A stretch of 64,000 bases of DNA from the NCBI RefSeq assembly GCF_000217995.1, contig NC_015676.1, forward strand, positions 1,967,708 through 2,031,707, in the 5' to 3' direction. Position numbers and translations under genes: made by a program. Each line of letters begins with the position of its first letter. Within the stretch, counting starts at the first letter, position 1. Positions 8,897 to 17,361 of this stretch are shown here, piece by piece. The notes beneath the pieces were generated by a model, which saw only the letters and a list, made by a program, of their open reading frames with translations, was not told the origin of the DNA and searched no databases. Source of the stretch: Methanosalsum zhilinae DSM 4017. GTDB lineage: Archaea > Halobacteriota > Methanosarcinia > Methanosarcinales > Methanosarcinaceae.

Positions 8897-10096
8897 TCAT
8901 GCAATAAGTTTACCAAACCTGCTTTCTTCCATAGGATCAAAAGCCATCGTATCTGCGAATTCTAGTTCATTTACATGTTGCTGGTTCTCAGAACCAAACA
9001 GCAGTCTGGAGAGTGTAGGACGGTTTATGTAAACCACCTGATAATCATTCTCAATACCTCCCAGCTCAGCAGCCTTCTCAATGGCATCATATAGGTTTCC
9101 AAAATCATCGATAAGTCCAAGTTCCTTTGCAGCATGTCCGGTATATATTCTCCCATCTGCCAGATCTTTAACCTCGCTGCGACTCATGTCACGTCCATGT
9201 GCAACCTCATCTACAAAGTGATCGAACAGTTCCATCACAACACGGTCTGCATATTCTTTTTCTGCATCGGTCAGTTCCCTCCAGGGCACACCCATATCCT
9301 TGAACTCACCGGATTTTGCAACATGGAAATCTATGCCCTCATCCTCATAAAATGATGAAAGGTCCTGAAATACCCACATAACACCAATGGCTCCTGTAAC
9401 TGTTGAAGGATTTGCCATAATATAATCTGTTGATGCTGAGATATAATACGCTGCGCTGGCTGCAGAATCACCCATCGATACCACCACAGGAATACCTTTG
9501 TCCTGAACTTTTGAGATTTCTCTTACTATCTCCTCAGATGCTGCAGGGGATCCACCAGGACTGTTTATTCTAAGGACTATGGCCTTTACACTATCATCAG
9601 CTGTAGCTCTTTGGAGACTTTCAGAAATTTCTTCTGATGCTGCGACCCCCATTCCTGAAGGAACATTTCCTGTTACCATAGTTCCCTGAACATAGATCAC
9701 ACCGACCTTGTCCCTTCCAGAGTATATGCCTCCGTCAAGCGAATAAAAAATAATAGCAAGAGAGGCACCAATGACAATCAGGAGGGCAAGTATCACGCTC
9801 AGACATTTGATCCGCCCACCTTTATTGCTGCAGCCAGGCGCATTTTCATTTACCGTATTCTTAATAGGGATTTCAGAAGAAGATAAATGATCAGAGGTGG
9901 AAGATAAAACACTATCCTCTGTATATTCTTCTGATGACTTTGTATCATCATTTAGCCTGGAATCAGTTTCATGCATTCCATCACGAAATGATGATTCCAG
10001 GTCGTTATCAGATACTGGATGATCTGTTCCATCAGAACGATCTGATATTTTCAACTCATCTTTATTTTTATAATCTGAATCATCCTCAAAACTCAT
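8897..10096 (-). CDS. sppA: Signal peptide peptidase SppA (S49), with long acidic N-terminal tail
   Basis: A 399-residue membrane-bound serine protease that degrades cleaved signal peptides. Residues 1-98 are a hydrophilic tail rich in Asp, Glu and Ser, followed by one transmembrane helix (about 99-120) and the protease domain. The Ser-Lys dyad is visible: S214 in SAASAAYY and K266 in GEFKDMG. A preceding NSPGGS loop near 178-183 is also typical. It has the single protease domain of the short SppA form. The tail is unusual in length and charge. The start is set by GAGGT five bases before the ATG. It is divergent from metG. Confidence 0.93.
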   Translation of the reverse strand: MSFEDDSDYKNKDELKISDRSDGTDHPVSDNDLESSFRDGMHETDSRLNDDTKSSEEYTEDSVLSSTSDHLSSSEIPIKNTVNENAPGCSNKGGRIKCLSVILALLIVIGASLAIIFYSLDGGIYSGRDKVGVIYVQGTMVTGNVPSGMGVAASEEISESLQRATADDSVKAIVLRINSPGGSPAASEEIVREISKVQDKGIPVVVSMGDSAASAAYYISASTDYIMANPSTVTGAIGVMWVFQDLSSFYEDEGIDFHVAKSGEFKDMGVPWRELTDAEKEYADRVVMELFDHFVDEVAHGRDMSRSEVKDLADGRIYTGHAAKELGLIDDFGNLYDAIEKAAELGGIENDYQVVYINRPTLSRLLFGSENQQHVNELEFADTMAFDPMEESRFGKLIA

Positions 10097-10225
10097 TTAA
10101 TACCTCATTGCTAACTAAGCAGAGCATTTCAAAATTTCTATTTCAATATAGTAAACCCTATTATTTACCCATATCGATTAATACAATGATATGTATATTT
10201 TTCACCAGTTCTAACTGCAAAGCAG

Positions 10226-10240
10226 CGAAATATATTTTAA
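10226..10240 (+). promoter_or_regulatory. BRE/TATA promoter of metG
   Basis: CGAAA at 10226-10230 is followed by TATATTTTAA at 10231-10240, a good match to an archaeal BRE plus TATA box. A transcript would start near 10260, leaving a leader of about 45 bases. The ribosome site AAGGAGAT lies just before the metG start at 10306. Confidence 0.6.
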
Positions 10241-10305
10241 AACTGCATACCATGCATAAATCCATAAGTTCATTGATCGATCATATCACATTAAGGAGAT
10301 AAAAT

Positions 10306-12339
10306 ATGCCAAAATTTCCATCAGATAAACCTGTACTGGTCACATGCGGACTTCCATATGCCAACGGGAAAGCACATATAGGTCATCTCAGGACCTATGT
10401 CCCGGCAGATATCTATGTCCGTTCTCTGAAGAAAACAGGCCAGGAAGTAACCTTTGTTTGTGGTTCTGACACACATGGGACACCTGTAGTACTGAATGCA
10501 GAAAAACTGGGGATCAGCCCAAAAGAACTTGTTGAAAAGTATCACACACATTTTGATCAGATATTCAAAGATATGAATGTATATTTCGATGCATTCGGTA
10601 CCACAGATGATCCGGAAAACCATAATCGTACCCATGAGATCTTGAATACTCTTATTGACCGTGACTATGTATACCCTAAGGTCATTGAGATCGCATACTG
10701 TCCTGAATGTGGACGTTTCCTGCCAGACCGGTATGTTGAGGGAATGTGTCCGCACTGTGGAGAAAGATCAAGAGGTGACGAATGTGATCAGGGATGTGGA
10801 AAACATCTTGAACCTGGAGAACTGCTTGAACCCCTCTGTACCATCTGCGGAGGAGAGGCCCAGTACCGTGAGCAGGAACACTATTTTTTCAAACTTTCAG
10901 GATTTAGTGACTTCCTTGAGACATACCTCAATAAGCTTGAAGGAACAATCAATGCAAGAAACTATGCCCTGGGTTGGGTAAATAAGAGACTCGATGACTG
11001 GTGTATCAGCAGAACGCTTGAATGGGGCGTTCCATTTCCAGGACGCGATGATCTGGTAGTATATGTATGGGTTGATGCCCCTATTGGGTATATAGCATTT
11101 ACAGAGGAGTGGGCAAATAAGAACAATGAAGACTGGAAAAAATTCTGGAAAGGTGATTCTCGCATAATTCATTTTATCGGAGGAGATATCATCTACCACC
11201 ACTGCATCTTCTGGCCGTCCATGTTAAAGGGTGCAGGATACACTCTTCCCTGGTCGGTTGTTGCATCCGGGATGCTCAAGATAGAAGGCAAGACATTCTC
11301 AAAGAGCCGTGGATATGTAGTATGGGTCGATGAAGATTATCTGGAACATGGATTCCACCCTGACCTTCTGAGATATTATCTTGCAAGCTATACATCACAT
11401 ACAAAGGAACTCAACTTTTCATGGGATATTTTCCAGGAAAAAATAAACACAGAACTGGTAGGCGTACTTGGAAATTTTGTATACAGAACACTACTTTTTG
11501 CCCATAAGAACTTTGGACAGATCCCACCAGGAGATATCGACAGAGAAGTGACTGATCAAATACAGAATGTAATTGATAATTACAGAGAAGCAATTGATGA
11601 ATATGAGTTCAAAAGAGCAGCAGATACTGCAATGTCACTTGCATCTTACGGAAACACCTATTTCCAGGCAAAAGAGCCCTGGAAGCTCATAAAAAGTGAT
11701 AAAGAGGCATGTGGAAAGGTAATAGCCAACTGTATTCAGATAGTTAAAGCTCTGGCAATTCTTTTTGAACCAATCCTCCCGGAAAAAATGGAATCTGCAT
11801 ACAGCCAGCTTGGACTGGAAGGAGATATACATGCAATGCAATACAGTCAGGCAACTGTAAAAATAGAGGCAGGCACACCTCTTCCTAAACCATCTCTTCT
11901 TTTTGAAAAGATAGAGGATGAAAAGATAGAAAAGATGGAAAAGATATCAAACCAGAGAATTAAAACAGCCACCGGAGCAGAGGAGAGCAAAAATATGAAG
12001 AAAGAAACAGCTTCAAAAGAAGAGATTACCTTTGATGATTTTTCAAAGCTTGACCTCAGGATAGGTAAAATTATTTCAGCAGAGGACATACCAAAGTCTG
12101 AAAAGCTACTAAAACTCAAAGTAAATATCGGAGAAGATGAACCACGGCAGGTTGTTGCAGGAATAAAGAAAAACCATGATCCAGAAAATTTGATTGGAAA
12201 AGAGATTGTGGTCCTTACAAACCTCAAGCCTGTAAAGCTTTGCGGGGTTGAATCTGCAGGAATGATACTTGCTGCAGGTGATGATGCAGTTCTGCTGCAA
12301 CCTGAAAAAGATATTGGGCCTGGAAAGAGGGTCGGATAA
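10306..12339 (+). CDS. metG: Methionyl-tRNA synthetase with fused C-terminal tRNA-binding domain
   Basis: A 677-residue class I aminoacyl-tRNA synthetase that charges tRNA-Met. The HIGH motif is H24-I-G-H27 and the KMSKS equivalent is TFSKSRG. A connective region carries several CxxC zinc knuckles (CPECG, CPHCG, CTICG). After a charged Lys/Glu linker (about 545-580) comes an EMAP/Arc1p-like tRNA-binding OB domain (KLDLRIGKI). It is complete, with an ideal ribosome site, and monocistronic. An inverted repeat lies just downstream, between it and the convergent CYTH gene. Confidence 0.97.
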   Translation: MPKFPSDKPVLVTCGLPYANGKAHIGHLRTYVPADIYVRSLKKTGQEVTFVCGSDTHGTPVVLNAEKLGISPKELVEKYHTHFDQIFKDMNVYFDAFGTTDDPENHNRTHEILNTLIDRDYVYPKVIEIAYCPECGRFLPDRYVEGMCPHCGERSRGDECDQGCGKHLEPGELLEPLCTICGGEAQYREQEHYFFKLSGFSDFLETYLNKLEGTINARNYALGWVNKRLDDWCISRTLEWGVPFPGRDDLVVYVWVDAPIGYIAFTEEWANKNNEDWKKFWKGDSRIIHFIGGDIIYHHCIFWPSMLKGAGYTLPWSVVASGMLKIEGKTFSKSRGYVVWVDEDYLEHGFHPDLLRYYLASYTSHTKELNFSWDIFQEKINTELVGVLGNFVYRTLLFAHKNFGQIPPGDIDREVTDQIQNVIDNYREAIDEYEFKRAADTAMSLASYGNTYFQAKEPWKLIKSDKEACGKVIANCIQIVKALAILFEPILPEKMESAYSQLGLEGDIHAMQYSQATVKIEAGTPLPKPSLLFEKIEDEKIEKMEKISNQRIKTATGAEESKNMKKETASKEEITFDDFSKLDLRIGKIISAEDIPKSEKLLKLKVNIGEDEPRQVVAGIKKNHDPENLIGKEIVVLTNLKPVKLCGVESAGMILAAGDDAVLLQPEKDIGPGKRVG

Positions 12340-12370
12340 AGGGAGCCATTAAAGAAAATACCCGAATAAA

Positions 12371-12440
12371 CTGCAATCAGTGTTTCAGCATTCAGATCCT
12401 GCAGATTCATTTACAGGAATAATTCTAAAACTGATTGCAG
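12371..12440. repeat. Inverted repeat, perfect 10-bp arms, between convergent genes
   Basis: CTGCAATCAG at 12371-12380 is matched by its exact complement CTGATTGCAG at 12431-12440, with a 50-base loop. It lies just beyond the metG stop (12339) and 19 bases before the CYTH stop (12459), so it could fold at the 3' end of either transcript. There is no T-run next to the arms. The function is unproven; a 3' processing or bidirectional termination element is the simplest reading. Confidence 0.5.
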
Positions 12441-12458
12441 CACAATTTATTAAAGAGA

Positions 12459-12983
12459 TTAGTTCTGGATTTCCAGAAGCATTTCAAGGTATGATCTCTG
12501 GATGGAATCTGAGGATGATGCTCCAAGTAGTTCCACAAGTTCAAAGATTTTTTTCCGATAATAATCAATATTGAGATCTGACATGATCTCAATTTCCATA
12601 AACTCTCCAAGACCCTCTACAGAGTCAAGAGAAACAGTAAAACCATTACATTCAAATATCTGACGAACCTTCCTGACATTCCCTGATTCTGTAAAACCCA
12701 GTAATTCAAGAATGTTTTGCATATCAGACATAATAACAGGAGTTTCTATTTCCTCCCGTGTCTTGGATATGGCATCCATTTTCTTTCCTTTATATGTCAG
12801 ATATGACCTGCCATTGCATTCACGTAGGCGAAGTGCTTCATCGGTCATGGAAAAATCGCGGTGTGGAGCATTGTAATATATGTCATTGTGATGCTCCTTT
12901 CTCTCAAAACTGGCACCAATCTCATCCAGCAGAGGAATTACCGCTTCATGATCAATCCGGACCTTAACCTCTATTTCAATCAT
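12459..12983 (-). CDS. CYTH-domain protein (class IV adenylyl cyclase / ThTPase-like)
   Basis: A 174-residue CYTH protein. The hallmark ExExK is at residues 3-7 (EIEVK), and basic or acidic residues lining the tunnel follow (LRLRECNGRSYLTYKGKK). CYTH enzymes act on triphosphates: class IV adenylyl cyclases, thiamine triphosphatases or inorganic triphosphatases. The substrate cannot be decided from sequence. It overlaps the DUF35 gene by eight bases and closes the mevalonate operon, which is an unusual partner for a CYTH protein. A link to isoprenoid phosphate metabolism is speculation. Confidence 0.9.
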   Translation of the reverse strand: MIEIEVKVRIDHEAVIPLLDEIGASFERKEHHNDIYYNAPHRDFSMTDEALRLRECNGRSYLTYKGKKMDAISKTREEIETPVIMSDMQNILELLGFTESGNVRKVRQIFECNGFTVSLDSVEGLGEFMEIEIMSDLNIDYYRKKIFELVELLGASSSDSIQRSYLEMLLEIQN

Positions 12984-13386
12984 GTTTCAGGGGCTGTACA
13001 GGTACAAATTTGGTTCCATAATAGATCATTCCCTTCTCTCCGCCATCGCCCAGTTTTCTAAAGACCGGTCTCACACGCATCCCCATGTGTATCTGAGAAG
13101 GATCATTACATACTATCTGGGTAGTAAGCCTTGCACCTTCATCCAGTTTCACAATAGCAAGCACATAGGGAGTCTGGTGTTCAAATCCTTCGGCTGCAGT
13201 ACGAATAACTGTAAATGATACGATTTCACCATTTCCAGTGAATTTATAGGACTCAATCTTTCCATCGCGTCTGCATGTGGGACACATGTTGCGCGGAGGA
13301 TAGAAATATTCATTGCAGTTACTGCAGTGCGTTCCAATCAGATTGTACCTCTGAATCTGTTTTCTCCAGAATCTTGCTACAGACAT
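12976..13386 (-). CDS. DUF35 OB-fold protein with zinc ribbon (bridge of thiolase/HMG-CoA synthase complex)
   Basis: A 136-residue protein. The N-terminal rubredoxin-like zinc ribbon has C21, C24, C35 and C38 (THCSNC, NMCPTC), followed by an OB-fold (TGNGEIVSFTVI). In archaea such proteins hold acetoacetyl-CoA thiolase and HMG-CoA synthase together, so that the intermediate passes through a shared CoA site. Here it directly follows both genes. A GTG at 13395 overlaps the thiolase stop, but ATG 13386 is better placed behind AGAGGTGA. The role follows from established work on the archaeal complex and from this gene order. Confidence 0.92.
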   Translation of the reverse strand: MSVARFWRKQIQRYNLIGTHCSNCNEYFYPPRNMCPTCRRDGKIESYKFTGNGEIVSFTVIRTAAEGFEHQTPYVLAIVKLDEGARLTTQIVCNDPSQIHMGMRVRPVFRKLGDGGEKGMIYYGTKFVPVQPLKHD

Positions 13387-13391
13387 TAATC

Positions 13392-14564
13392 TCACCTCTC
13401 CCTCGATAATATATGCACAACCGCGGTTGCACCTGAACCTCCCACATTATGGGTAAGCCCGGTATTAGCTCTCTGAACTTGTCGCTTTCCTGCCTCACCT
13501 CTTAGCTGGTGAACAATCTCTACCGCCTGTTTTATACCTGTCGCACCAACAGGATGACCACATGATTTCAAACCACCGGAGGTATTTACCGGAACCTTAC
13601 CACCAATAGCAGTTTCCCCATCCTCTGTGAAACGACCTCCTTCTCCCTTCTCTACGAATCCAAGATCTTCTATTGCACATATCTCAGCAATCGTAAAGCA
13701 GTCATGAAGTTCAACAACATCAATATCAGATGGTCCAAGATTTGCCATCTCATAAGCCCTCTTTGCAGCAGCGACCGTTGCATCAAGTGTAGTAATATCA
13801 CGCCTGTCATGGAGAGAAATTGTATCACTTGCCTGAGCACTGGCCTTAATATATACAGGGGTATCAGTATATTTATGCGCCACATCTGCAGGTGCAAGCA
13901 CCAGTGAAGATGCACCATCTGTGATTGGGGAGCAGTCCAGTATGTGAAGAGGATCAGCAACCATTATAGAACTTAGAACATCCTCTACAGTTATCTTTTT
14001 TCTGTACTGGGATATAGGATTCATTAATCCATATGAATGATTCTTCACAGCAACTTCTGCCATCTGTTCTGATGTGGTGCCATACATATGCATGTGCATT
14101 CTTGCGATCATGGCATACAGTCCCGGGAATGTGGCTCCCATAATACCTTCCCATTCACGATCAGAAGCTGCTGCAAGTGCTGCAGAAGCCACTGAAGATG
14201 ATACATCGGTCATTTTTTCAACACCTGCAGCAACCACAATATCCTGATATCCTGATGCTACACCAAATATTGCCTGCCTGAGGGCAAGACCGCCTGATGC
14301 ACAGGCCGCCTCCACACGGGTCGAGGGTACATGCAGGTTCTTGGCCAGTCCGGAGTAATCTGCTATAAGGGCACCGATATGTTCCTGTTCTACAAACTGC
14401 CCACCACTCATATTTCCTACATAAAGGCCGTCTATCTCCTCTCCGGAAACACCTGCATCCTCCAGAGATCCAACACCTGCCTCAACAAATATATCCCTGA
14501 AAGAATTGTCCCACATTTCACCAAATTTTGTGTTTTTTATTCCAATTATTGCAACGTCTCTCAT
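13392..14564 (-). CDS. Acetyl-CoA C-acetyltransferase (thiolase), mevalonate pathway
   Basis: A 390-residue thiolase of the archaeal SCP-x-like type that condenses two acetyl-CoA to acetoacetyl-CoA, the first step of isoprenoid lipid synthesis. The nucleophilic Cys is C88 in EAACASGG. The [10 protein letters not shown] and [10 protein letters not shown] motifs supply the acid-base His and second Cys. It lies 12 bases after the HMG-CoA synthase gene and its stop touches the DUF35 start. An upstream GTG at 14573 is possible, but GAGGGG sits nine bases before ATG 14564, so I use the latter. Confidence 0.95.
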   Translation of the reverse strand: MRDVAIIGIKNTKFGEMWDNSFRDIFVEAGVGSLEDAGVSGEEIDGLYVGNMSGGQFVEQEHIGALIADYSGLAKNLHVPSTRVEAACASGGLALRQAIFGVASGYQDIVVAAGVEKMTDVSSSVASAALAAASDREWEGIMGATFPGLYAMIARMHMHMYGTTSEQMAEVAVKNHSYGLMNPISQYRKKITVEDVLSSIMVADPLHILDCSPITDGASSLVLAPADVAHKYTDTPVYIKASAQASDTISLHDRRDITTLDATVAAAKRAYEMANLGPSDIDVVELHDCFTIAEICAIEDLGFVEKGEGGRFTEDGETAIGGKVPVNTSGGLKSCGHPVGATGIKQAVEIVHQLRGEAGKRQVQRANTGLTHNVGGSGATAVVHILSRER

Positions 14565-14576
14565 TTTCAGCACCCC

Positions 14577-15626
14577 TCATGCACGCTTTAATTTCTCCTT
14601 ATGCTTGGCATATATGGCATAATCAATATAGATCGGATCCTCCAGCATCTCCTCAACTGTCTGCGCTTGGTTCCTGACCTCTTCAATCCTGTCTGTTACT
14701 CTGAAACTGAACGCATCCGCCCCTGCTCCTGAGCCAAAGGCAGTGGCGAATATTCTATCCCCTGGTTCTGCCTGATCAAGTGTAGCTGCAATTCCCATAA
14801 GACAGGAGCCTGAATAGGTATTACCAAGCCTTGGAACCACAAGCCCAGGTTTGATCTGTTCCTTGCTAAAGCCCAGCATCTTTGCAACCCTTGTAGGGAA
14901 CTTGCCGTTTGGCTGGTGGAACACAGCATAATCATACTCTTTTGGATCTGTGTCCAGTCTCTTTAGAAGACCTTCTGCTGCTTTTGTAACATGCTTGAAA
15001 TAGCCGGGTTCACCAGTAAACCGTCCACCATGTTCAGGATATGGCATTCCTTCTCTTCTCCAGAAATCTGGAGTATCAGTACTGAAAGAATAGGTATCTT
15101 CAATAACAGCAACCATTTCAGAATCTTTGCTTCCTATAAGAAAAGCAACCCCTCCTGCAGCTGCTGTATACTCCAGTGCATCACCCGGTGCTCCCTGTGA
15201 TACATCTGCACCAATTGCAAGTCCAAGATCAATATTTCCTGATGCTACAAGACCCATGCATGCCTGAACAGCGGCAGTTCCTGCCTTACATGCAAATTCA
15301 AAGTCTGCTGCCGTCAGATCAGGGGTAGCACCTACAGCTTCTGCTACAATGGTACTTGTGGGTTTTACTGCATATGGATGACTTTCAGATCCAGTGTATA
15401 CCGCACCTATTCTGCCAGCATCAAGGCCACCTCTAATTAAAGCAGCCCTTGCAGCCTCAACTGCAATTGTTGCAGCATCTTCATCAATATCAGGTACTGA
15501 TTTTTCATGTACCATCAATCCGGAAGAAAGACTATCTGCATCATCTCCCCAGACCCGGGCAATTTCTTCTACCTTTATTCGGTATCTTGGAATATAGGCA
15601 CCATATGAGACTATCCCTGTATTCAT
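14577..15626 (-). CDS. Hydroxymethylglutaryl-CoA synthase
   Basis: A 349-residue archaeal HMG-CoA synthase with a FabH-like thiolase fold, joining acetoacetyl-CoA and acetyl-CoA to HMG-CoA. The acylated nucleophile is C113 in [11 protein letters not shown]. The later FHQPNGKFP motif has the catalytic His, and NTYSGSC is also typical. It is second in the operon after the HTH regulator, 26 bases downstream, with an AGGTGA ribosome site. Its length matches archaeal homologues (about 350), shorter than the eukaryotic enzyme. Confidence 0.96.
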   Translation of the reverse strand: MNTGIVSYGAYIPRYRIKVEEIARVWGDDADSLSSGLMVHEKSVPDIDEDAATIAVEAARAALIRGGLDAGRIGAVYTGSESHPYAVKPTSTIVAEAVGATPDLTAADFEFACKAGTAAVQACMGLVASGNIDLGLAIGADVSQGAPGDALEYTAAAGGVAFLIGSKDSEMVAVIEDTYSFSTDTPDFWRREGMPYPEHGGRFTGEPGYFKHVTKAAEGLLKRLDTDPKEYDYAVFHQPNGKFPTRVAKMLGFSKEQIKPGLVVPRLGNTYSGSCLMGIAATLDQAEPGDRIFATAFGSGAGADAFSFRVTDRIEEVRNQAQTVEEMLEDPIYIDYAIYAKHKEKLKRA

Positions 15627-15652
15627 TTTTTCACCTGTTATTAATATGCTAA

Positions 15653-16393
15653 TTATTCAATTGTATGGTACTGGCTGTATTTTTTGAGCGTAGTTATGAT
15701 ATCATCTAAATTCATGGTGCTTGCAAGAACCGGTATTCTGTCAATTTCTGCCATTTTTTTGACCATTGGATCAACTTCAGTACCGTTTAGCCCATGAATT
15801 ACTACTGCACCTGGCTTTAGATTTGTAACCCTTATGGCCACCATTGGAGATTTTCCGGTGGAAACTTTTGTAAATATCATAGCTCTCTCAGTGCTCCAGC
15901 CGTAAAGTCTCTGAAATTCATGGGAGGACATCTCAAGGATGGCACGTTTACTGTCAATTACTGTAAATCCATAGAGAGGTTTTTCCATTCCTTTATAAAT
16001 TATATCAGCCTCAATAAGGTTTGCAAGCCTTGCAAGCTGCATTGGATACGTATATTCGTATGTACCATAAACTGCCTTTGAAGAGGATTCAGTATAAAGC
16101 ATTCCCTCATATGCATGTATTTTCTGTCCACCGCGTTCTGTTTCAATATTCAGGAGGGCTTCAATGATCTTACTGACAATCAGAGTGCCCGGAGATTTTC
16201 TTCTCCCGCTCTCATAGTCACTTATAACAGAAGGCGATACTCCAAGGTAGCCAGAAAGTTCGGTCTGAGCAATTTCAAAGTTTAATCTCCATTTTTTCAG
16301 TGCCTCTCCTGGCTTTTCAGAGAGGGTAATTTCACCTGCCATCTTTTCAGCCAGTTTTTTGCGAATATTATCGTAGGATGTACCTTCAGCCAT
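15653..16393 (-). CDS. XRE-type HTH regulator heading the mevalonate operon
   Basis: A 246-residue protein with an N-terminal XRE/Cro helix-turn-helix at about residues 33-58 ([28 protein letters not shown]). A long C-terminal domain of unknown ligand follows; it resembles the archaeal COG1709 regulators. An ATG at 16414 is in frame, but a minus-strand TATA box at about 16421-16428 predicts transcription from near 16398. That makes ATG 16393 (MAEGTSY) the start of an almost leaderless message. A perfect palindrome abuts the TATA box and suggests autoregulation. Its position as first gene suggests control of isoprenoid synthesis, but this is inference. Confidence 0.85.
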   Translation of the reverse strand: MAEGTSYDNIRKKLAEKMAGEITLSEKPGEALKKWRLNFEIAQTELSGYLGVSPSVISDYESGRRKSPGTLIVSKIIEALLNIETERGGQKIHAYEGMLYTESSSKAVYGTYEYTYPMQLARLANLIEADIIYKGMEKPLYGFTVIDSKRAILEMSSHEFQRLYGWSTERAMIFTKVSTGKSPMVAIRVTNLKPGAVVIHGLNGTEVDPMVKKMAEIDRIPVLASTMNLDDIITTLKKYSQYHTIE

Positions 16394-16418
16394 GATCAAA
16401 CAAATAAAAAGCATTGAT

Positions 16419-16450
16419 ACATATATATTTAACGAATTGACGTTCGTTAA
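16419..16450 (-). promoter_or_regulatory. Promoter and candidate operator of the mevalonate operon
   Basis: A minus-strand TATA box (ATATATAT, 16421-16428) is followed directly upstream by a perfect 8-bp inverted repeat: TTAACGAA at 16429-16436 and TTCGTTAA at 16443-16450, spacer TTGACG. The repeat covers the BRE position. A direct repeat AATTGACG also occurs here (16435-16442 and 16449-16456). The symmetry fits a dimeric HTH regulator, probably the product of the gene it precedes. The divergent Cas4-like gene starts 60 bases away and could share the site. Confidence 0.6.
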
Positions 16451-16509
16451 TTGACGACTCTATTTACTTTATCAAAAATTTATTATTTAATGAAAAATAA
16501 TACATACAG

Positions 16510-17310
16510 ATGATGCTGCAAATAAAAGTATCAGATATTGTAACATACCTTATATGTCCTCGTCGAGTATACTTTCATTATAGAGAACGTGAATCACTGA
16601 ATTTAAATATTAAATATATTGAAAACCTGCTTCTCAAAGAACTTTCAATTCGTTACCATGAGGTGTTGAAACGCGATTCGTTAAAAGACGATGATCTGTA
16701 CCCTCTGCTCAAATCAAGGTATCTTCATCTATGTGAAGAATTTGATCTCATTTATCCCGAGGTTCTTAAAAAGACCGATGAGGAAACAATCTGTAGTTCA
16801 AAAAACAACATAGAGTCCTGCATCGAAAATATTTGTGCAAATCTCAATGCGCAGCTCACACAATATGGTCCAGAGTTGATGCTTGAATATCTAACTCCGG
16901 TCTCTATTGAGCCATATCTATATTCTGACAAAACTGGAATAGCTGGTTCACCGACTATGATAGTTATGGACAGTGATAAGCAGGTCCCTATGGTTATAAA
17001 AGGTGGAAAATATCCGGATAATGGCATCTGGAAAAATGATAGAATTCATCTGGCATCACTGGCGATGTTGACAGAAGAAAAATATAGCAACACAGCAGGC
17101 ACAGGGTTTGTGCTATATTCCAGAGAAGCGGTCATTCGAAAAGCAGGTATCAGAAGTACAGACCGCAGACAGGTATTAAAGATCAGGAACCGGATCAAGA
17201 ACATAAAGAATGGGATGATGCCTGAAGGAAAGAATAGCGATCTTTGCACAAACTGCATTTATTCAAATCTCTGCAAGTCCAGAAAATCTCTGATGTCGAA
17301 ATTCTTTTAA
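16510..17310 (+). CDS. Solitary Cas4-like protein with altered nuclease site
   Basis: A 266-residue protein with the Cas4 cysteine layout: C16 near the N-terminus (LICPRRVYF) and C246, C249 and C255 near the C-terminus (LCTNCIYSNLC). These would hold a 4Fe-4S cluster. The RecB-type PD-(D/E)xK core can be traced (GIAGSPTMIV, then PMVIKGGK), but the usual acidic residues appear replaced: T149 where Asp is expected and V162 where Glu is expected, while K164 is kept. The RIHLASLAML helix that follows is family-like. There are no cas genes and no CRISPR array in the window. It is probably a Cas4-related housekeeping or degenerate nuclease. It lies 51 bases before the PAPS-reductase-like gene. Confidence 0.75.
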   Translation: MMLQIKVSDIVTYLICPRRVYFHYRERESLNLNIKYIENLLLKELSIRYHEVLKRDSLKDDDLYPLLKSRYLHLCEEFDLIYPEVLKKTDEETICSSKNNIESCIENICANLNAQLTQYGPELMLEYLTPVSIEPYLYSDKTGIAGSPTMIVMDSDKQVPMVIKGGKYPDNGIWKNDRIHLASLAMLTEEKYSNTAGTGFVLYSREAVIRKAGIRSTDRRQVLKIRNRIKNIKNGMMPEGKNSDLCTNCIYSNLCKSRKSLMSKFF

Positions 17311-17361
17311 TATCTGTAGCTACCAACAATTATTTATTGAAAACATTATTGTGACTCTATA

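Noticed and set aside
11847-12410. 187-residue minus-strand frame opposite the metG 3' end
   Set aside because: It lies fully opposite well-identified MetRS and tRNA-binding domain sequence, is Ser/Phe/Pro-rich like a codon shadow, and has no ribosome site.
13170-13190. T-loop-like string GTTCAAATCC
   Set aside because: It lies inside the conserved DUF35 coding sequence, with no surrounding cloverleaf.
16510-17310. CRISPR locus suggested by the Cas4-like gene
   Set aside because: No direct repeats with spacers and no other cas genes occur anywhere in the window.
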